Shown piece by piece: positions 58,481-64,000 of a DNA stretch of 64,000 nucleotides (the first letter of the stretch is position 1; every line of letters begins with the position of its first letter). The position numbers were made by a program, and so were the translations under genes. The DNA is taken from NCBI GenBank assembly GCA_018266955.1, contig JAFDZI010000022.1, forward strand, positions 62,001 to 126,000, given 5' to 3'. The notes beneath the pieces are model-generated. The model was not told where the DNA came from. It did not search any database and worked only from the letters and a program-made list of their open reading frames with translations. This DNA comes from Bacteroidota bacterium (GTDB lineage: Bacteria; Bacteroidota; Bacteroidia; Flavobacteriales; Weeksellaceae).

Positions 58481-60493
58481 TTATTTATAACTTCTTGTTT
58501 TCACTTCGATGTTTTCGTAGATCAAATCTTCCTTGTGCATGGTTTCAGCATTAATGTCCTCACCTTTATATTCCCAAGCGGCAACATATTTAAAGTTAAC
58601 ATCATCTCTTTCTGCTTCCCCTTCTTCGGTAGCATGATCCCAACGGAAATGTCCACCACAAGATTCTTTTCTATTCAAAGCATCAATCGCCATAAGTTGC
58701 CCAAGTTCTAAGAAATCGGCTACTCTACCTGCTTTTTCCAATTCCATGTTCATTTCATTGGCTTCTCCAGGAACACGAACATTTTGCCAGAAATCTTTTC
58801 TAACTTCTTCGATTTCTTTAATGGCTTCTTGCAAACCTTCCGGAGTTCTTCCCATTCCAACTTTGTTCCACATGATGTGTCCCAATTTTTTATGGAAATA
58901 ATCTACTGAATGTGTTCCTTTGTTGTTGATAAAGAAGTTGATTCTATCATTTACCGATTTCTCAGCTTCATCAAAAGCTGCGGAATTGGTTGGGATGCTT
59001 CCTGTACGAATATCTGCTGACAAATAATCGGCTATGGTGTAAGGCAATACGAAATACCCATCTGCCAAACCTTGCATTAATGCAGATGCTCCCAAACGGT
59101 TGGCTCCATGATCGGAGAAGTTGGCTTCACCGATAACAAAACATCCAGGTATGGTGGATTGTAAGTTATAATCTACCCAAACGCCACCCATGGTATAATG
59201 CACGGCAGGATAAATTTTCATAGGAGTCACATAAGGATTGTCGGCCGTAATTTTCTCGTACATCACGAAAAGGTTACCATATTTCTCTTCAACCCAAGCT
59301 TTTCCTAAATCATAGATTTGTTGTTCCGAAGGATTATGAATATTTTTTTCAATAGCTGCTTCTTTACCTTTTTTCAAAATTTCGGTAGAGAAATCCAAAT
59401 ATACACCTTCTTTAGTATCGTTATTTTCGATTCCAAATCCGGCATCACATCTTTCCTTAGCCGCTCTGGAAGCTACATCTCTAGGCACTAGGTTACCGAA
59501 AGCAGGGTATCTTCTTTCCAAGTAATAATCTCTATCCTCTGCTTTGATGTTTTCTGGTTTTAATTTCCCTTCTCTAATGGCCACTGCGTCTTCTATCTTT
59601 TTAGGCACCCAGATTCTTCCGGAGTTTCTTAAAGACTCGGACATCAGCGTTAATTTAGATTGTTGTGTCCCATGTACAGGAATACAAGTTGGGTGGATTT
59701 GTACATAACAAGGATTGGCAAAAAACGCTCCTTTTTTATGAATTTTCCAAGCGGCAGATGAGTTGGATCCCATAGCGTTGGTGGAAAGGAAATAAACATT
59801 TCCGTACCCTCCAGAAGCGATTACCACTGCATGTGCGGAATGTCTTTCTATTTCTCCAGTGACTAGATTTCTTGCGATAATCCCTCTAGCTTTACCATCC
59901 ACCATTACTAATTCCATCATTTCGTGACGGTTGTACATTTTTATTCTCCCTTTACCAATTTGTCGGCTCATGGCAGAATAAGCTCCGAGTAATAATTGCT
60001 GGCCGGTTTGACCTTTAGCATAGAAAGTTCTTTTTACTTGGACTCCACCAAAAGAACGGTTATCCAATTGTCCACCATATTCTCTTCCAAATGGAACCCC
60101 TTGTGCTACACATTGGTCGATGATATTAGCAGAAACCTCAGCCAAACGATAAACATTGGCTTCTCTAGCTCTGTAATCGCCTCCTTTAATGGTATCATAA
60201 AACAAACGATAAGTAGAATCACCGTCTCCTTGGTAATTTTTCGCCGCATTAATTCCCCCTTGAGCAGCAATAGAGTGTGCTCTTCTTGGAGAATCTTGGT
60301 AGCAAAATGCTTTTACATTATAGCCTTGTTCGGCAAGCGTTGCTGCTGCAGAACCACCAGCCAAACCAGTACCTACAACAATAATGTCGATTTTGTCACG
60401 GTTATTCGGTGCAACCAAATTCATGTGGTCTTTATGATTGGTCCATTTGTCCTTCAATGGACCTGCTGGAATTTTTGAATCTAATATTCCCAT
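58481..60493 (-). CDS. sdhA: succinate dehydrogenase/fumarate reductase flavoprotein subunit
   Basis: A 670-residue FAD protein oxidising succinate in the citric acid cycle and respiratory chain. The N-terminal [13 protein letters not shown] motif, the [13 protein letters not shown] region (FAD linkage usually via a nearby His) and H-P-T catalytic motif are readable. The length matches the three-subunit Bacteroidota type. Confidence 0.95.
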   Translation of the reverse strand: MGILDSKIPAGPLKDKWTNHKDHMNLVAPNNRDKIDIIVVGTGLAGGSAAATLAEQGYNVKAFCYQDSPRRAHSIAAQGGINAAKNYQGDGDSTYRLFYDTIKGGDYRAREANVYRLAEVSANIIDQCVAQGVPFGREYGGQLDNRSFGGVQVKRTFYAKGQTGQQLLLGAYSAMSRQIGKGRIKMYNRHEMMELVMVDGKARGIIARNLVTGEIERHSAHAVVIASGGYGNVYFLSTNAMGSNSSAAWKIHKKGAFFANPCYVQIHPTCIPVHGTQQSKLTLMSESLRNSGRIWVPKKIEDAVAIREGKLKPENIKAEDRDYYLERRYPAFGNLVPRDVASRAAKERCDAGFGIENNDTKEGVYLDFSTEILKKGKEAAIEKNIHNPSEQQIYDLGKAWVEEKYGNLFVMYEKITADNPYVTPMKIYPAVHYTMGGVWVDYNLQSTIPGCFVIGEANFSDHGANRLGASALMQGLADGYFVLPYTIADYLSADIRTGSIPTNSAAFDEAEKSVNDRINFFINNKGTHSVDYFHKKLGHIMWNKVGMGRTPEGLQEAIKEIEEVRKDFWQNVRVPGEANEMNMELEKAGRVADFLELGQLMAIDALNRKESCGGHFRWDHATEEGEAERDDVNFKYVAAWEYKGEDINAETMHKEDLIYENIEVKTRSYK

Positions 60494-60508
60494 ATCTATA
60501 AATGGATA

Positions 60509-61171
60509 TTAATGAGTAAAAAAGTGAAATAATGCAACAATGACAAAACCTGCTGGGATAAGGATAGAATACCATTTCCCAAAGTTTTTGATGCATGGAG
60601 TGTACTTAGGATGTCTTGCACCAATCGATTGGAAAGAAGACTGAAACCCATGAGCTAAGTGCATTCCTAATAATACGAAAGAAATACAATAAAATACAAC
60701 TCGAACTGGGTTTGCAAAACTCTCATGCAATTCTTCCCAGAAACGATCTGGATTTGGAGCTAATCCTTCTACATACTTGTAATTCATTTCGTGAGCCCAG
60801 AAATCATACATGTGTAATGCCAAAAACGCCAAAATTACCAACCCTGAAATCGCCATGTTTCTGGAAAACCAAGTTGAATTTGCCGCTGCTCCAGACACGG
60901 CATATTTTACCGGTCTTGCTTTGTTGTTTTTCATTTCCAAAATCATCCCCATTACAAAATGAAAAATAACTGCAAACATAAGCACAGGCTGCATAACAAA
61001 CTGAATCAAAGGATTATATCCCATGAATGTTGAAGCTTCGTTGAAAGCTGCTGGACTGAATACAGAAATTAAATTCACTGAAAGGTGCATAACCAGGAAG
61101 ATGAGCAAAAACATTGCAGACAATGCCATTGCGTACTTTCTACCAATGGTAGAACTCGTTAATCCCGCCAT
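60509..61171 (-). CDS. sdhC: succinate dehydrogenase cytochrome b subunit
   Basis: A 220-residue membrane protein with five hydrophobic segments and conserved His residues for two haem groups (type B enzyme). It anchors SdhAB and passes electrons to menaquinone. First gene of the operon sdhC-sdhA-sdhB; promoter -7 element at 61206-61213. Confidence 0.93.
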   Translation of the reverse strand: MAGLTSSTIGRKYAMALSAMFLLIFLVMHLSVNLISVFSPAAFNEASTFMGYNPLIQFVMQPVLMFAVIFHFVMGMILEMKNNKARPVKYAVSGAAANSTWFSRNMAISGLVILAFLALHMYDFWAHEMNYKYVEGLAPNPDRFWEELHESFANPVRVVFYCISFVLLGMHLAHGFQSSFQSIGARHPKYTPCIKNFGKWYSILIPAGFVIVALFHFFTH

Positions 61172-61205
61172 AATTTTTTGAATTTTTATTTGATTTTATA
61201 TCCTA

Positions 61206-61213
61206 CAAAGTTA
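61206..61213 (-). promoter_or_regulatory. -7 element of the sdh operon
   Basis: TAACTTTG, full match to TAnnTTTG; no clear TTG at the usual distance. Predicted start about 61201, leader about 30 bases. Confidence 0.5.
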
Positions 61214-61373
61214 AAAAATTGTTAATTTTAATAAAGAAGAAATCCAACAAAGAGCACAGTTTGGAATGTTTCTAAATAAGAACCAATGAAATAATCGTTA
61301 AATTGAAAAAAGAAACCTCTTCTTTTCACTGGCAAGAAAATCGACTTATCATTCTACTTTACAACCACTTATA

Positions 61374-63113
61374 TTAATCCGATAATTTTTTAACAATTTT
61401 GTATTGACTAATTCTTCTGGACGAAAGATAGGGATTGAGTATATATTTTTTTAATGGTTCTATTTCTGTATTATCCTCCACAAAAACATATACAATCGTA
61501 TTTTTCTTCTCTAATATGATGTTTTGTTTTTTATTTTGAAGAGAAATCGTTTCATTCATTTGTTCGTAATTCCAATTAAGTCCCATTCGTAAGAACAGAA
61601 AAAAAAGCAATACCCAAGACATGTGGATAAAACTTCTGGATTCTTTCTTTAACAAAGCAAATCTTAGGAAGTATAGGGCAAAAAAGAGAAGGATAACTTC
61701 AATAAAAAACATTGGAATATTTTCCTGAAAAGCCCAATCTTTTGTTGCAAAAAAATGTATTACCTTCAATAAAACACCAATAACCCAATCGAAAATAATA
61801 TTGACTATTGACAACTCTATACCCAAACCCAATAAGCACGCAATCCCTAGAGAAAAGAGAATGATGACCTCCGAAAAAGGAACAATAAACAAATTGGCCA
61901 ATAAAGAAAGATATGAAAATTGATGAAAATAATAGAGTACCAACGGTAAGGTAGCCAACTGAGCGCTCAAACTAACCGTCAACAAAGAATATAAAAACTT
62001 TTTGACAGGATGGTGGGTCATCGGAAAAAGTGACTGGAAAGCAGGATTGAGCCAAAATATCCCCAAAACTGCCACAAAGCTCAACTGAAAACCAACATCA
62101 AACAACGCATACGAATCAAATAATAAAATTATAATTGCCGCCAAAGCCATGGCATGTAACAAATCTGGCTTCCGATGGATGAGTTCATAAATATAATACA
62201 CCGAAATCATGATTGAACTTCTAACCACCGAATTTCCGAAGTCGATAAACAAAGTAAATATCCAAATAAAAAGTAAAGCCAATACAATGGCTAATTTTCT
62301 GTACTTATTGGGTAAAATTTTCTTCAACAAAAACATAATACTCCAAAAAATAATGACCATGTGGGTGCCGGAAATCGCTAAAAAATGAACCAATCCTGTT
62401 TTATTAAAATCCTGAACCAAATCCGCATCCATATCGGTTCTATCTGCCAATATTATCCCTTTTGTAAATTCTTTAGTTCTAGCACTTAAACCGCTATTAT
62501 TGATGTTTTCCAACACCTGCCATCTTAACTGTTTTAGTTTTTCCCAAAAAGACATTTCTTTTTCGTCTTGCTCCAAAGCACCAACCATCCATGCTTGATG
62601 AGAAATTCCTTTTCTTGCCAAATAAAGAGAATAATCAAATAGAAAATTATGTCTTGGCGTCTGTACTTGCTTTAACGATAAATTGGCTTTATAAAAATGC
62701 TTAAAATCCAAAGAAGGATAACGAAAAGGAACCGACAAAACTACTTTTGAGGGCACAATCTCTTTTATTTTATTTCCTTTTACTAAAATAATTTCATACT
62801 TTTTAAAATCCTTATTGCTATTGAGTTTTTGCTTGATATGAAACACATATTCTCCAGAATTTAGTTTTGTTTGGTGGTTATTTTGCATTTTATTCATTTC
62901 ATGAAACCCAGCTCCCAATCCAACACATGAGATAAAACAGAGGAATAAATACCATCGTTTGAATCTTATTTTTTTTAAAGCCATCAAAAAGAAAAAACCA
63001 ACACTGCTGACTAAAAACAACCCCCACCCCAAAGTATTTATCTGAAAAAATTCAGATAATAAAATTCCAGCCATGAAAAACAGACTCAGCAAAAGCAATG
63101 GTTGACGATTCAT
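61374..63113 (-). CDS. comEC: ComEC/Rec2-family DNA-uptake channel protein
   Basis: A 579-residue polytopic membrane protein. An N-terminal DUF4131-like OB part is followed by the Competence domain (H-F-L-A-I-S-G-T-H-M-V, G-N-S-V-V-R-S-S-I-M). It lacks the C-terminal beta-lactamase-like domain found in Gram-positive ComEC, as is common in flavobacteria. Likely role: passage of single-stranded DNA through the inner membrane in natural transformation. Confidence 0.85.
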   Translation of the reverse strand: MNRQPLLLLSLFFMAGILLSEFFQINTLGWGLFLVSSVGFFFLMALKKIRFKRWYLFLCFISCVGLGAGFHEMNKMQNNHQTKLNSGEYVFHIKQKLNSNKDFKKYEIILVKGNKIKEIVPSKVVLSVPFRYPSLDFKHFYKANLSLKQVQTPRHNFLFDYSLYLARKGISHQAWMVGALEQDEKEMSFWEKLKQLRWQVLENINNSGLSARTKEFTKGIILADRTDMDADLVQDFNKTGLVHFLAISGTHMVIIFWSIMFLLKKILPNKYRKLAIVLALLFIWIFTLFIDFGNSVVRSSIMISVYYIYELIHRKPDLLHAMALAAIIILLFDSYALFDVGFQLSFVAVLGIFWLNPAFQSLFPMTHHPVKKFLYSLLTVSLSAQLATLPLVLYYFHQFSYLSLLANLFIVPFSEVIILFSLGIACLLGLGIELSIVNIIFDWVIGVLLKVIHFFATKDWAFQENIPMFFIEVILLFFALYFLRFALLKKESRSFIHMSWVLLFFLFLRMGLNWNYEQMNETISLQNKKQNIILEKKNTIVYVFVEDNTEIEPLKKYILNPYLSSRRISQYKIVKKLSD

Positions 63114-63198
63114 CTTATGGTTTTTTGGAATATCTAAATTAAAAAAAAATCATAACCTACTGATTATGATTTATTAAAAAATATTTTCTAAAAAAAAA

Positions 63199-64000
63199 TT
63201 ACATAGCAACAATTATTTCGGCAGCTTTTTCACTTGCCCCATGATTGCCAAGTTTGTTTTTAAGTTCTAGATAATCTGCCATTATTTTATTCCTATTTTC
63301 ATGAAGAATAAGATTCAGTTCTTTGACAATATTTTCGGTATTCAAATCGTGTTGAATGAGCTCTTTCACCACTTCTCTATCCATAATTAAATTAACCAAT
63401 GAAATAAAACGGATATTCTTAACCAATCGTTTTCCAATTTCATAAGAAATGGTACTTGCCTTATAGCAAACTACTTCCGGCACCTGCAACAATGCAGTTT
63501 CCAAAGTGGCAGTACCACTTGTCACCAAGGCAGCACGGGCACAACGGAGCAAATCATAGGTTTCGTTGGAGACAAAATGAACTTGTGCATTAACAAACTG
63601 TTGGTAAAAATCTTTTGTCAAACTAGGTGCACCAGCAATCACGAATTGATAATTAGGAAAAAAAGGCATCACAGAAAGCATAATCGCCAGCATTTTTTCC
63701 ACTTCTTGTTTTCTAGAGCCAGGCAATAATGCGATAATCTCTCGATGATCTAATTGATGTTTCTTTTTAAACTCATCTTCAGAAATGGGTTGAAGTTTCT
63801 CTATGGCATCCAATAACGGATGGCCTACAAAATGAGCTTGCACTTTGTGTTTTGCATAAAAATCTTTTTCAAACGGAAGAATCACCAACATTTCATCTAC
63901 ATATTTTTGGATGGTTTTTACTCTTCCTTCCTTCCAAGCCCAAAGCTGAGGAGAAATATAATACGCTACTTTTATTCCATTTTCTTTTGCAAATTTTGCA
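63199..64000 (-). CDS. lpxB: lipid-A-disaccharide synthase, C-terminal part (5' end outside the window)
   Basis: The frame continues to the right edge without a start (Y-Y-I-S-P-Q-L-W-A-W-K is readable beyond 63891), so this is the C-terminal about 266 residues of a protein truncated by the window. L-P-F-E-K, F-V-G-H-P-L-L-D, L-L-P-G-S-R-K-Q-E-V and S-G-T-A-T-L-E are LpxB (GT19) motifs. It joins UDP-diacylglucosamine and lipid X in lipid A synthesis on the inner membrane. comEC follows after 85 bases. Confidence 0.92.
   Translation of the reverse strand, partial: AKFAKENGIKVAYYISPQLWAWKEGRVKTIQKYVDEMLVILPFEKDFYAKHKVQAHFVGHPLLDAIEKLQPISEDEFKKKHQLDHREIIALLPGSRKQEVEKMLAIMLSVMPFFPNYQFVIAGAPSLTKDFYQQFVNAQVHFVSNETYDLLRCARAALVTSGTATLETALLQVPEVVCYKASTISYEIGKRLVKNIRFISLVNLIMDREVVKELIQHDLNTENIVKELNLILHENRNKIMADYLELKNKLGNHGASEKAAEIIVAM

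Overview
This is an AT-rich chromosomal window from a Bacteroidota bacterium, most likely a flavobacterium of the Chryseobacterium/Elizabethkingia (Weeksellaceae) group. Support comes from promoters of the TTG-N19-TAnnTTTG type, almost no Shine-Dalgarno sequences, a T9SS sorting-domain protein, GLPGLI-family proteins, a flavobacterial-type glycosylasparaginase, a MetY gene under a SAM riboswitch, and a complete rpsL-to-rplQ ribosomal block. Genus and species cannot be fixed from the sequence alone. Nearly all genes lie on the minus strand.

Layout. 1-1972: the end of an asparaginase-like Ntn hydrolase, a possible small RNA, a CtlX-type hydrolase and a small lipoprotein. 2013-8391: a minus-strand run of GH20 hexosaminidase, glycosylasparaginase, GH2 beta-mannosidase and CutC. 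The three enzymes would take apart the GlcNAc2-Asn core of N-glycans, and a GH35 beta-galactosidase (10287-12152) lies nearby. 8415-10209: divergent promoters, then a SAM-I riboswitch with its own terminator upstream of metY. 12225-26134: rplC to rplQ (S10, spc and alpha clusters with rpoA, secY, infA). 26370-32223: an island that splits the S10 cluster between rplC and rpsJ. It holds a T9SS protein, two paralogous secreted proteins, a repeat field with REP-like palindromes, a Cys-rich lipoprotein, and a 132-bp duplicate of the 3' end of rpsJ. 32224-35587: rpsJ-fusA-rpsG-rpsL.

35997-45039: dps, an ABC exporter, and a tandem array of three 'small secreted peptide + GLPGLI protein' modules with nearly identical leaders containing a hexanucleotide repeat, then typA. 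45121-46590: an Abi/HEPN gene between perfect 62-bp direct repeats beside tRNA-Gln. 46689-51669: menE, truA, slyD and groEL/groES; a four-helix-bundle (S23/IVP-like) gene is inserted between groS and groL. 51851-64000: an M1 peptidase, HupE-like and DUF6702 proteins, AcpH-like protein, pncB, the three-subunit succinate dehydrogenase, ComEC and the C-terminal part of LpxB.

The most interesting pattern is a family of seven-base-periodic inverted repeats. Five of them fill exactly the five long junctions of the otherwise tightly packed ribosomal operon. The same heptads (GCTTAAA, GCTTACn), in inverted orientation, bracket the four-helix-bundle gene inside groES-groEL. This suggests a mobile RNA-hairpin element, comparable in layout to 23S rRNA intervening sequences, that inserts into essential polycistronic mRNAs, with gene-carrying and gene-less forms. 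This is an inference from the sequence and has not been tested.
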